Origin: Blautia faecicola
GTDB lineage: Bacteria; Bacillota; Clostridia; Lachnospirales; Lachnospiraceae
Assembly (NCBI RefSeq): GCF_004123145.1
Contig: NZ_SDKC01000001.1
Coordinates: 1,073,501 to 1,137,500 of the forward strand
Length of the DNA: 64,000 nt
Direction of reading: 5' to 3'
Shown here piece after piece: positions 27,465 through 36,260 of this stretch. Position numbers and translations under genes: made by a program. The notes beneath the pieces are model-generated. The model saw only the letters and a program-made list of their open reading frames with translations, searched no databases and had not been told where the DNA came from. The stretch's first letter is position 1. Each line of letters begins with the position of its first letter.

Positions 27465-28577
27465 ATGCAGGGAAAAAAAAAGGAAGGACTGACCCCGGAG
27501 GAATACCGGCAGCAGGCCAGGGATGAGATAAGTAAGGTCAAAAATGAGTGGAAGGTTTTTCTTAGGACAGGTATCATTATGTCTGCTGCGCTGATTGTGA
27601 TTATTATTGCCTGCATTGCATGGTTTGTCAGTAATAATAAGGTGACGATATCAACGACAAGGGTTCAGTCTGCAGGCAGTGAGTTTGAGCTTGCTGCCGC
27701 AGCCAAACCAAATAGTGAAACTTCCGCAGGCGTGTATGATAAGCTGCTGGATGTACCGAAAGGAACTAAAAGCAGCATCAAAAACCAGAACTTTCTGGCA
27801 ACGGATGGCAGCAATACCTCAATCACCTGGGCAATTACCGATGACAGCAATATGAACAATAATACAGAAGCTGGAATTGAGCCTGGTGCCAGTGGGAAAA
27901 TGACATTCTATATCATTTCGCATAAGGAGGGACCACTGAGCGTGACACTGGATCTGACGCTGACCGGCTATACGGAAGAGGAAACAGCGGCGACATCATC
28001 AAATTTGCAAGAGGCAGATACGAAGGCACAGCAGTTACTGGAGGGTCATGTCCTTCTGTTTGCAGGCTATGATTCCGATGCACGTTCTTATAAGGGCTGG
28101 ATTTCCAAAGATGCCGGTCCCTGGTCGATGACTTTGGACTCCGAAGGCGTTGTATTATCCAGAGATAAAAATGGAAAACTGATCTGGTCTGTTCAAAATG
28201 CGAAAAAAGATACGGCCTATCCGGTTACACTTTACTGGGTATGGCCGGAAATGCTTGGCTCTTATCTGGTGAAGGATCAAAGCAGCATTGGAAAACGACC
28301 GATTTTATTTCCGGAGGATTGGAAGGATGGATCGAATCATCTTACAGAGCTTCCGGAAACATTATTTAAGACCATGTGCAGTTCAGAGGATAATCGATAT
28401 TTTTACTGGAAAGAGAGTGAAGATTTTAAAGGAACGGTTACAGCAGAGAAACTGAACCAGATGCGAACAGATTTCAATCCGGTCATGTACGGAACACTTG
28501 CTGTTTATTATAATCAGGCAGATGAGCATCTGGGCAGCAACGCCCGTTTTATAAAACTGAAGCTGGACGCACAGTGA
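27465..28577 (+). CDS. Single-pass exported protein with AWFVSNNKVT signal region
   Basis: The start at 27465 is preferred because GAGGTGAGAGG lies just upstream; the ATG at 27429, which overlaps the giant's stop, has no ribosome site. About 25 charged residues precede a hydrophobic segment ending IIIACIAWFVSNNKVT, the SipW/TasA-type signal with AWF and NN. The remaining 310 residues are a beta-rich soluble domain of unknown family. The close link behind the giant gene suggests a partner in fibre assembly or anchoring. No catalytic motif is seen. Confidence 0.65.
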   Translation: MQGKKKEGLTPEEYRQQARDEISKVKNEWKVFLRTGIIMSAALIVIIIACIAWFVSNNKVTISTTRVQSAGSEFELAAAAKPNSETSAGVYDKLLDVPKGTKSSIKNQNFLATDGSNTSITWAITDDSNMNNNTEAGIEPGASGKMTFYIISHKEGPLSVTLDLTLTGYTEEETAATSSNLQEADTKAQQLLEGHVLLFAGYDSDARSYKGWISKDAGPWSMTLDSEGVVLSRDKNGKLIWSVQNAKKDTAYPVTLYWVWPEMLGSYLVKDQSSIGKRPILFPEDWKDGSNHLTELPETLFKTMCSSEDNRYFYWKESEDFKGTVTAEKLNQMRTDFNPVMYGTLAVYYNQADEHLGSNARFIKLKLDAQ

Positions 28578-28684
28578 GCAAGTCGTGAAGCTGGGCTCTG
28601 TCAGCAGAGCAGCAGGGATGTATTGCGAATGTCCGCTTTACGCAAAAGCAGACAGAGTCTATTTTACAAGGAGGGAACAGGCAG

Positions 28685-29386
28685 ATGAGCCAGCCGGCAG
28701 AAGAACAGCAGGAGCACAGGAAACAAAAGAAGGACTGGAAGCAGGAAAGACGAAAAAGACGGGCTATATGGGCAGTGGTATTGACGGCACTTGCCCTTCT
28801 GGCAGTTCCGGTTCTTGCATGGCTGTACATGCAAAGAAGTATGGAAACTATCACAGAGATAAAGAAACCAGATATACTGAGTATCAAAGCCGGAGATATG
28901 CAGGATATAGAGCAGCTGGAGCTTGGCACGATCGATGTCTCCGGGGATCAGAAAACAAAAGATGTGGTGTTTTGTGTATACAGTGCGGAAGCGAGAAAAA
29001 GCTATTATCTGCAGCTTGCGCATACTACAAATATTGGCTTTACGTATTCCATCTATAAGACATCATCGCCGACCCAAGACGGTGATATTACGTATCTTGG
29101 CAAACAATATAAAAAAGGTGAATCGCTGCCGGGAGATTATCTGAATCTGGCTACGGATGGAAAGCACGCCACGAACGCCTATCACAATAATACGTATGGA
29201 GAGTACAAGAATGTGCAACAGGCTGCAGAGCCCCTTTACTGGAAATCAAATGTGCAGGAAACGCTTCCGAAGAAGAAGGATGCGAGTGGGGAGTTTTATG
29301 TAAATTATTATATTTTGCACATTTCCTGGGATGAAACAGTGCAGAACAACAAGGAAACGGACATGATATATCTCATGGCGGGCTGA
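28685..29386 (+). CDS. Single-pass exported protein, 233 aa, unknown function
   Basis: The ATG follows AAGGAGG at ten bases. A strongly basic N-terminus (about residues 1-28, many Lys/Arg/Gln) precedes a membrane segment ending VPVLAWLYMQRSMETIT. The outside domain of about 185 residues is beta-rich with many Tyr and no known motif. It is the last member of the four-gene block with the 308-aa protein, the giant and the 370-aa protein, all sharing an N-terminal export segment. The 107-base gap before it holds no clear terminator. Confidence 0.6.
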   Translation: MSQPAEEQQEHRKQKKDWKQERRKRRAIWAVVLTALALLAVPVLAWLYMQRSMETITEIKKPDILSIKAGDMQDIEQLELGTIDVSGDQKTKDVVFCVYSAEARKSYYLQLAHTTNIGFTYSIYKTSSPTQDGDITYLGKQYKKGESLPGDYLNLATDGKHATNAYHNNTYGEYKNVQQAAEPLYWKSNVQETLPKKKDASGEFYVNYYILHISWDETVQNNKETDMIYLMAG

Positions 29387-29415
29387 TATGTCTTTAACTG
29401 ACAAACTAAACTTAA

Positions 29416-29492
29416 TTCCTGACAATGCAAGTTGAAATAAAAATCCCCGCTCTGAAAGCCTTACGAAAGCTGATCTTACAATCATTAAGCAG
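29416..29492 (+). repeat. Matrix-gene leader repeat, copy 3
   Basis: TTCCTGACAATGCAAG is followed by an unrelated middle (where copies 1 and 2 have TATACGGCTATACG), then CGCTCTGAAAGCCTTACGAAAGC and AATCATTAAGC. As with copy 1, a TasA-like reading frame starts a few tens of bases downstream. The core is kept while the middle differs completely, which suggests a conserved two-part signal and not a simple recent duplication. Confidence 0.5.
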
Positions 29493-29503
29493 ATGTTCTT
29501 ATG

Positions 29504-30150
29504 AGATTATAGCCTTAAAAAGCAGCGCTATTCAGTAAGTAATGTTGTCATGGTATGTGTTGCCGCTGTAGAGCGTGTCTGAAAAATCATTTCCGCAATC
29601 TGCAAGCCCCACTTTGCGGTATATTTTACCCTCATTCGGTTGCCGTAGCCCGCTACGCCGCCCTCATTCGGATAAAATCTCCCACAAACTGAGACTCGCA
29701 GCTCACGAAAAGCCTTTTTCAGACACGCTCTAGCGCTGGGTCAAGTACACATGCTTGGTTTGTAAGTAATAATACGGTTAAAGGAACAACCACAAATATC
29801 AGTGCACAGTCAAATGCAGCATTTATGGCAATTGATAAGACTGTGACATCTGATAAGCCTGGTTTTGAGGATTTCTCGAAGAAGAAGTACACATCTGTAT
29901 ATCTTTCGGATCTGCTTCCGCTGAAAGTGGATGATAATGCTTCAAATGGTACACTGAAAAAGGTTCTATCCAAAGAAAATGCCACGATCAGAATCTGGAA
30001 CGGTAAAGAGTACGACTATTACGGTCCAAAAGTTCTGATGATCCGGAAAATACAAAGTACTATACGCTGGTTATTGACGGAAAAACCGGAACAGATGATT
30101 ATTTACGCGAACAATGAGACATTCGCAGAGCGTGTTTCTTATTACTACAA
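29504..30150 (+). pseudogene. Third TasA-like gene, broken by a MITE and frameshifts
   Basis: Downstream of leader copy 3 the sequence parallels the gene at 14494: CATGGTATG(T/C)GTTGCCGCTGTA, then GCGCTGGG-TCAAGTAC and codons for a signal with AWFVSNNT. A 160-base element is inserted at 29571-29730, one A is missing at GGGTCAAG, and the mature part (KGTTTNISAQSNAAFMAI...) changes frame near 30030 and again near 30110. The remaining codons run into the end of the minus-strand aminotransferase gene at 30153. The gene is dead. Confidence 0.7.
29571..29730 (+). mobile_element. 160-bp MITE, copy 1, with TA target duplication
   Basis: Ends are GAGCGTGTCTGAAAAA and its exact inverted complement. 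The whole element folds as an imperfect hairpin whose tip is CGTAGC-CC-GCTACG. It is flanked by TA on both sides (29569-29570, 29731-29732). The paralogous gene at 14494 has GCTGTAGCGCTGG with a single TA, so the empty site is known and the insertion is exact. Size, palindromic form and TA duplication fit a MITE mobilised by an IS630/Tc1-mariner type transposase; no such transposase gene is in this window. It lies in opposite orientation to the copy at 38678. Confidence 0.85.
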
Positions 30151-30152
30151 AT

Positions 30153-31250
30153 TTAGAGCAACACTTCCCGAAATACCTCTAACAACTTTTCATTCTGCTC
30201 CGGCAGCATCACGCAAAACCTCACAAAATGATCATCCAAAAACGGAAACGTAGAACAATCCCGGATCATCAGTCCCTTTCGGATACAGTGATCAAACAGA
30301 TCCTGAGAAGTCACGCCCGGCTTGCGGATCTTCATCAGAATAAAATTCGCCGAAGGCTCATACACCGTCACACTGTCCCAGCCGGACAACTCCTGAAACA
30401 GCCGGTCACGCTCGCCACAGATCAGTTCTCTGGTATGACGGATATATTCCTCATCCGGAAACATCAGCCGTCCGGCAATCTCCGCCAGCGAATTGATCGT
30501 CCACGGATTCTTTCGCGTATTGATCGACTTGATCAGATCCTGATTTCCCGTTACCGCATATCCCAGACGCAGTCCCGGAGCCGCGAAAAACTTCGAAGTA
30601 CCGCGAAGAATGATCAGATTCGTATAATAATTCGTCAGCGGAATACTCGTCACTTCTTTCTCCTCCGGCGCAAACTCCACATACGTCTCATCGACCATCA
30701 CGAAAATTCCATATTGCAGACAGGCATCGAGGATCCGGCGCATCTGGCTGCAGGTGATTGCGGTGGAAGTCGGATTGTTCGGGTTACAGAGCACCAGAAG
30801 TTCCAGCTGATCCGACAGATGCTTGCAGAAGTCTTCCACATCCATATGAAACCCATTTTCTTCTTTTAACGGATAATACAGTGTCGTACCGCCGCCAAGC
30901 GCTATCTCCCGTTCATACTCCGAATACGTCGGTCCAAGCACCAGCGCTTTTTTCGGATGCTTCGTCTGGATAAACAGAGAAATCAACTCGGTAGAACCAT
31001 TTCCGACGATCACATTTTCCGGCTGTGTGCCCGCATACGTTGCGATGCAGGTGCGAAGAGCCGTGTATTCCCGGTCCGGATAGGTTGTGATCGCATCCAG
31101 ATTGTCTGCCAGCGTGGAACGCAGCTGGTAAGAAATTCCCAGCGGATTGACATTCGCACTGAAGCTGACGATATCCTCCTTTTTGATATGATAATATTTT
31201 TCGATGGCTTCCAGGTCACTGCCGTGAAAATGATCTTTGTGTTTAATCAT
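30153..31250 (-). CDS. PLP-dependent aminotransferase, CobD/HisC-like
   Basis: The start is set at the ATG at 31250 (AAGAGGG seven bases upstream); the longer frame to 31340 has no support. The N-terminus HGSDLEAIEKYYHI and FSANVNPLG resemble threonine-phosphate decarboxylase CobD, while the fold is shared with histidinol-phosphate aminotransferase. PLP motifs are visible: NPNNPTS, DETYVEF and SKFFAAPGLRLGY with the Schiff-base Lys. Length of 365 aa is normal. No cobalamin or histidine genes are near, so the substrate cannot be settled from context. It converges on the dead TasA-like gene and diverges from the DUF5717 operon. Confidence 0.8.
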   Translation of the reverse strand: MIKHKDHFHGSDLEAIEKYYHIKKEDIVSFSANVNPLGISYQLRSTLADNLDAITTYPDREYTALRTCIATYAGTQPENVIVGNGSTELISLFIQTKHPKKALVLGPTYSEYEREIALGGGTTLYYPLKEENGFHMDVEDFCKHLSDQLELLVLCNPNNPTSTAITCSQMRRILDACLQYGIFVMVDETYVEFAPEEKEVTSIPLTNYYTNLIILRGTSKFFAAPGLRLGYAVTGNQDLIKSINTRKNPWTINSLAEIAGRLMFPDEEYIRHTRELICGERDRLFQELSGWDSVTVYEPSANFILMKIRKPGVTSQDLFDHCIRKGLMIRDCSTFPFLDDHFVRFCVMLPEQNEKLLEVFREVLL

Positions 31251-31265
31251 AATATCCCTCTTTCC

Positions 31266-31294
31266 TTGCAACAAAGTTTTGCGTAGTGTATAAT
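31266..31294 (+). promoter_or_regulatory. Sigma-A promoter for the DUF5717 operon
   Basis: TTGCAA (31266-31271), a 17-base spacer and a perfect TATAAT (31289-31294). Transcription would begin near 31301, giving a leader of about 125 bases that includes a small hairpin TTTGCAG...CTGCAAA (about 31313-31334). Confidence 0.65.
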
Positions 31295-31427
31295 AAATAT
31301 AATTATGAGTATTTTTGCAGGAGATTCTGCAAAAGAACATGAAACGGGTAACAATAATATCAGTTTCATTATAATGATAAGAAAAAAATAGTCAAGGTCG
31401 ATAAAAGAAGAAGCGCAGGTGGATACT

Positions 31428-34400
31428 TTGAAAAGAAGAATGGAACAGTTACTAAACGGAAGATTTGAATATGAAGTACCAAAGCTGACTCTTTCCGATG
31501 CACAGATCAACCTTACAACCAATGAGGGGGAAAATGTCCGGGGAGAATTGCATGTGGCGGCGGAGGATAACCGCAGGATCAAAGGAATGACCATGTCATC
31601 CAACCGCCGGGTACTGCTGGCAAAAGAAAAATTTTCGGGCACAACCGTATGCATCCCCTACGGACTGGATGTGAAGGGACTTTCCGCCGGGGATACGGTG
31701 GACGGTGTGATCACGATCAACAGCAATCTGGGAGAATATCAGGTGCCGGTACACGCGGTGATCACCGATGACGGGATCCAGACATCCCGCGGAGCCATCG
31801 ACAGTCTGGAAGCATTTATCAAACTGGCAGAGAGCGATTACCGGGAGGCGTTCCGCCTTTATACCAGTGAGAGCTTTCTGAAAGTGCTGCAGGGAGAAAA
31901 TCCGAGCTATGAAAGCCTTTACCGCGGCATGTCACAGAATCCGGTTACCTATCAGCATATGGAGGAATTTCTGATCGGAACCGGAAAAAAAGAACCGGTG
32001 ACGCTGCGTCTGGAGAAAACCGAGCAGACCTGGGATCATCTGGATACCACAGTCAAGGATTGTCTGAATCTGTATAAAAGTACCTGGGGCTACACCCACA
32101 TGGAAGTGGAAGTGACCGGGGATTTTCTGGAAGTGGAAAAGAAAGTGATCACCAACGAGGATTTCATCGGAAGTGTTTACGGTCTGGAATACCTGATCCG
32201 GAAAGAAAAACTGGGAAATGGAAGAAAATACGGTCAGATCCGGATCAAAACCGTGTACGGAACGTATGTATATGAAGTGAAAGCCTCCGGCAATGTGTCC
32301 TATGAACTGAGCAACCGGATGTATGAGAAAAAAGGACAGGCGGCATTGGCCGGTCTGTATGAAAAATACCTGCTGGGAGAGATCGGACAGGACGAGTGGA
32401 AAGAGGATTCCTTAAAAGAACTGGAGAGACTCAGAAACCTCGGATGCTATTATCCGAAACAGCAGCTGATGGAAGCCTATATCTATGAGCAGACCGGAGA
32501 TCTGGCAAATGCAAAATCGGTGCTGTGGCCGCTCCGGGAACTGAAATTTACGCAGGAACAGATGGAAGAGGAAGCCTGGTATCTCGCGATGGCTGTGAAA
32601 GCATCCGTGGCAACACCGGATCAGGAGATGACAGCGCAGACCCGGATCGAAAATCTCTACCGGATGAATCCGGGCAGCTATTCGATCCTGCGGGTGCTGA
32701 TGGATACTTCCGAGGAATACCGGCATGCACCGGGCAGACAGATGTATATGCTCGAAGAACTGTTTGATCTCGGATGCAGAAGCCCATTTCTGTATCTGGC
32801 AGCGTATGAAAAACTGGAAAAAGAAGCCGGATATCTCAAGAAACTGTCTCCGTTTATGGTACAGGTACTTCACTATGCGGCACGCCATGGCAGATTAAAT
32901 GAAGAACTGACCATGCGGATCGGACATCTCTCCGAATACGTGAAGAATTTCCAGCCGGTGATCTACCGTCTTCTGGTAAAATGCTACGAGGCATACCCGG
33001 ACAATGATATGGTGGATCATATCTGCAAATACATCATGAAGGGTCAGCCGACAAAGAATGAATATTTCCGCTGGTATCAGCTGGCGGTGGAAGCAGACAT
33101 CCGGATCACACGGTTATATGAATATTATATCGAAACCATGCCGCAGGGCTTCCAGAGTGTTCTGCCACAGGTTATCCGTATGTACTTTGTATACAACAAT
33201 ACATTAAGCAGCAGAAAACGTGCATCCGTGTATGCAAATGTAATCCGCAACAAAGGAGTAGACAGAACAACCTATCAGAATTATCGCAAAGCGATGGAAG
33301 CGTTCGCACAGGAAGCACTGATGGAAGGAAAGATCAGTGAGGATTACGCGACGATCTATCAGGAATGTATCGGGGAGATCGCCACACCGGCACTCGGGGA
33401 GGCACTGGCAAAAGTGATGTTCTCCTATCGGGTGTACTGTGATGATCCGAAGATCCGCAGCGTGATCGTATGCCACGGAGAACTGAAAGAAGAACAAAGT
33501 TATCCGTGTACGGACGGAGCGGCATATATTCAGCTGTATACCCCGGATGCGAGAATTCTGTTTGAAGATGAAAAACGAAGAAGATATGCAACAACAGTAG
33601 ATTACAATCTGCAAAAACTGATGGATGAAGAATCCTATCTGGAGCCATGCGTGACACTGGATGTGACCACACCGGGATTTTTACTGGCAGTATGCCAGAA
33701 TGACGGCAAAAAACCGATCACCCTGGAAACGCTGGGCTGTTATCAGCACATCGTACAGATGCCGGAATTCCAGGAGTCTTATCGCCATACGATATGCAGA
33801 AAGATCCTGAAATATTACGCGGCACATGCGGGAGATGATACGCTGGATACCTATCTGAAAAAGATGGATCTGATGACATTTGCAAGCGTGGACAAAGTGC
33901 TGCTGTGTGAGATCCTGATCCAGAAAGGCATGTATACGATGGCACTGGAGATCATCAGCCGTTACGGATACGAAGGAATCAGTGCGGAAAGCCTGATGAA
34001 GCTTACGAGCTACCTGATCCTGGATTATGATTTTGTGGAACAGGAAGAACTGGTCTATCTGGCACAGCATGTATTTGAACAGGGACTTTACAATGAAGTC
34101 ATCCTGCTGTATCTGAGTGACAATCTGCTGGGTTCTGTGGAACAGATGGCACTTTTATGGGAGCGGATGCGTGGTTTCCAGCTGGATACCTATGCACTGG
34201 AAGAAGAGATCCTTCTGCTTTCGATGTTTGGCCGTGTCTATCTGCGGCAGGGTGCTGCGATGCTTGAACAGTACATGGCGCAGAAAGGAAAAGAATCGGT
34301 GGCACTTGCCTATAGTTCCTTCTGGGCATACGGATATTTCCTGGGCAAAAAAGAGACAGATCCTTATATTTTCCGGTGTCTGGAACAGTGCTGTGAGAGA

Positions 34401-34976
34401 AAACTGGAAGTCGACCGGATCTGCCATCTGGCACTTCTGAAATATTATGCAAGCCTGGATACTTATACAGAAAAACAGGAAAAACTGGCAGATCAGATCC
34501 TCGAAGAGTGTACCGAAAACAGTCTGCGTTTTGCATTTTACCGCAAATTCCCGGCAAGACTGACCAAGCCGTATCAGATGGATGACAAACAGTTCGTCGA
34601 GGTACAGTATCCGGCGGGCGCAAGGGTGACGATCCATTACCGTCTGATCCGGGACAACGACACCGGTGAGAGTTTTAAGAGCGAACCGATGAAAAATATG
34701 TATCAGGGCATCTTTGTGAAGGAATTCCTGTTATTTTACGGAGAAACGCTGGAGTATTATCTGACGGTGGAACTGCCGGATGATACGAGACAGACCGATA
34801 AAAAACTTCTGACGATGGAAGAGTCCTTACAGGAGGGAAATACGAAGTACCAGCTGATCAATCAGATGCTGGCAGGTCAGAAACTCGGACGGAGTGAACA
34901 GACAGAGAAAGCGATGGAACAGTACCTGCAGAGAGAACATTTTGCAAGAAAAATGTTCCCGGTACTCCATGCATAA
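31428..34976 (+). CDS. DUF5717 family large helical-repeat protein
   Basis: The TTG at 31428 with AGGTGG upstream gives MKRRMEQLLNGRFEYEVPKL, the usual start of this family; GTG at 31419 and ATG at 31440 are alternatives. Residues about 15-120 look like a beta-sandwich domain (GENVRGELHV, VRVPVHAVITD-like strands). Most of the rest is TPR-like helix pairs. A C-terminal beta domain (about 1050-1120) contains VTIHYRLIRDNDTGE. No signal peptide or membrane span, so it is probably cytosolic. It heads a three-gene operon with DUF5716 and a TPR-like protein, a conserved Lachnospiraceae neighbourhood. Function unknown. Confidence 0.75.
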   Translation: MKRRMEQLLNGRFEYEVPKLTLSDAQINLTTNEGENVRGELHVAAEDNRRIKGMTMSSNRRVLLAKEKFSGTTVCIPYGLDVKGLSAGDTVDGVITINSNLGEYQVPVHAVITDDGIQTSRGAIDSLEAFIKLAESDYREAFRLYTSESFLKVLQGENPSYESLYRGMSQNPVTYQHMEEFLIGTGKKEPVTLRLEKTEQTWDHLDTTVKDCLNLYKSTWGYTHMEVEVTGDFLEVEKKVITNEDFIGSVYGLEYLIRKEKLGNGRKYGQIRIKTVYGTYVYEVKASGNVSYELSNRMYEKKGQAALAGLYEKYLLGEIGQDEWKEDSLKELERLRNLGCYYPKQQLMEAYIYEQTGDLANAKSVLWPLRELKFTQEQMEEEAWYLAMAVKASVATPDQEMTAQTRIENLYRMNPGSYSILRVLMDTSEEYRHAPGRQMYMLEELFDLGCRSPFLYLAAYEKLEKEAGYLKKLSPFMVQVLHYAARHGRLNEELTMRIGHLSEYVKNFQPVIYRLLVKCYEAYPDNDMVDHICKYIMKGQPTKNEYFRWYQLAVEADIRITRLYEYYIETMPQGFQSVLPQVIRMYFVYNNTLSSRKRASVYANVIRNKGVDRTTYQNYRKAMEAFAQEALMEGKISEDYATIYQECIGEIATPALGEALAKVMFSYRVYCDDPKIRSVIVCHGELKEEQSYPCTDGAAYIQLYTPDARILFEDEKRRRYATTVDYNLQKLMDEESYLEPCVTLDVTTPGFLLAVCQNDGKKPITLETLGCYQHIVQMPEFQESYRHTICRKILKYYAAHAGDDTLDTYLKKMDLMTFASVDKVLLCEILIQKGMYTMALEIISRYGYEGISAESLMKLTSYLILDYDFVEQEELVYLAQHVFEQGLYNEVILLYLSDNLLGSVEQMALLWERMRGFQLDTYALEEEILLLSMFGRVYLRQGAAMLEQYMAQKGKESVALAYSSFWAYGYFLGKKETDPYIFRCLEQCCERKLEVDRICHLALLKYYASLDTYTEKQEKLADQILEECTENSLRFAFYRKFPARLTKPYQMDDKQFVEVQYPAGARVTIHYRLIRDNDTGESFKSEPMKNMYQGIFVKEFLLFYGETLEYYLTVELPDDTRQTDKKLLTMEESLQEGNTKYQLINQMLAGQKLGRSEQTEKAMEQYLQREHFARKMFPVLHA

Positions 34977-34997
34977 GACACGGATGGAGGCAGAAAA

Positions 34998-36260
34998 ATG
35001 AACGAAGTCAGGAATATATTGGTAGGATTTGATTTTGGGGAGAAAGTCTCACAGCTGTGTTATTACGACCGCCGTGAGGGAGAACCGGTTTCCCTGCCAG
35101 TGAAGGTGGGAACCGGACAGTATACTTTCCCGAATGCACTCAGTAAGAAGCCGGGAGAGGATGAATGGCATTTCGGATTGGAAGTGGAGTATTTTGTGGA
35201 GCAGCAGGATGAGATCGCTGTGGACAATCTGTATACACTGTGTCTCGAACAGGAGACGGTGGAAGTGGACGGAGCCACATGGAAAGTCGGAGAACTTCTC
35301 GGAAAATTCATCGGCAATGCGCTTCGTATCCTTGGCGTTCCGGATCTGGTAAAAAGCATCAGCGGACTGATGATCACCACGCCGGTGCTGACGCGTCCGA
35401 TGGTGGAAAACATCCGGGTGGCATGCCAGGAGATGGGATTTCCAAGAAACCGCTGTTTCCTGCAGGATTATGAGGAAAGTTTCTATTATCATACATTATA
35501 CCAGAAACCGGAGATCTGGAGCCGGAATGTAGGACTGTTTATCTTTGAGCAGGATGCGGTATCTTATGCAAAACTGGAGATGAACCGGAGCAGCCGTCCG
35601 GTGCGCGTCGGCGTGAGAAGAGGCGAGCATACCACGCTTCATACGGAAGCGCTGCAGCGCGATGTGGACTTCTGCCAGTTTGTGATGGAATCTCTGGAAA
35701 ATGAAGTGTACTCGAGTATTTATCTGGTGGGTGACGGGTTTGAACGCGAATGGGCGGAAAAATCCGTGGCAGAACTCTGCAAGCACCAGCGCCGGGTATT
35801 TTACGGAAACAACCTGTTTTCCAAGGGAGCCTGCTATGCGGCAAAAGAAAAGACGGAAGAGCGGAATCTGAAAGGCTATCTGTATGTGGGCAACGATCTG
35901 GTGCGGGAAAATGTCGGTATGGAGATGACGGTGTTCGGAACATCGGCGTATCACCCGCTGATCGTGTCCGGTGTCAACTGGTACGAGGCGATGGGAGACT
36001 GCGAGATTATTCTGGACGATACCCGGGAACTGGAATTTGTCGTGTCTGATATGGAAAATACAAGAAAAGTGCGTTACAGTATGTCTCTGCCGGGACTCCC
36101 GGAGCGTCCGGCGAAAGCGACGAGACTGCATGTACATCTGGAATTTACCGCAGCGGACGAATGCAGGATTGATGTGATAGATATGGGATTCGGTGATCTG
36201 TATCCGTCAAGCAATCTCACATGGCATGAGACGATGAAGAGTCGGGGGGCAGAAGAATGA
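34998..36260 (+). CDS. DUF5716 family protein, divergent Hsp70/actin-like ATPase
   Basis: It starts 21 bases after the DUF5717 gene. The N-terminus ILVGFDFGEKVSQLCYYD matches the phosphate-1 loop of the actin/Hsp70 fold (DxG after a hydrophobic strand). Near residues 240-285, IYLVGDGFEREWAEKSVAEL then a stretch with NNLFSKGACYAA parallels the Hsp70 adenosine motif and the following helix (LVGGSTR...VALGAAIQA). The C-terminal 90 residues end with alternating strands (LHVHLEFTAADECRIDVIDM) that resemble the Hsp70 substrate-binding beta-sandwich. Length of 420 aa is shorter than DnaK (about 610); the helical lid is missing. I infer an ATPase chaperone-like role with its DUF5717 and TPR neighbours. 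Confidence 0.65.
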   Translation: MNEVRNILVGFDFGEKVSQLCYYDRREGEPVSLPVKVGTGQYTFPNALSKKPGEDEWHFGLEVEYFVEQQDEIAVDNLYTLCLEQETVEVDGATWKVGELLGKFIGNALRILGVPDLVKSISGLMITTPVLTRPMVENIRVACQEMGFPRNRCFLQDYEESFYYHTLYQKPEIWSRNVGLFIFEQDAVSYAKLEMNRSSRPVRVGVRRGEHTTLHTEALQRDVDFCQFVMESLENEVYSSIYLVGDGFEREWAEKSVAELCKHQRRVFYGNNLFSKGACYAAKEKTEERNLKGYLYVGNDLVRENVGMEMTVFGTSAYHPLIVSGVNWYEAMGDCEIILDDTRELEFVVSDMENTRKVRYSMSLPGLPERPAKATRLHVHLEFTAADECRIDVIDMGFGDLYPSSNLTWHETMKSRGAEE

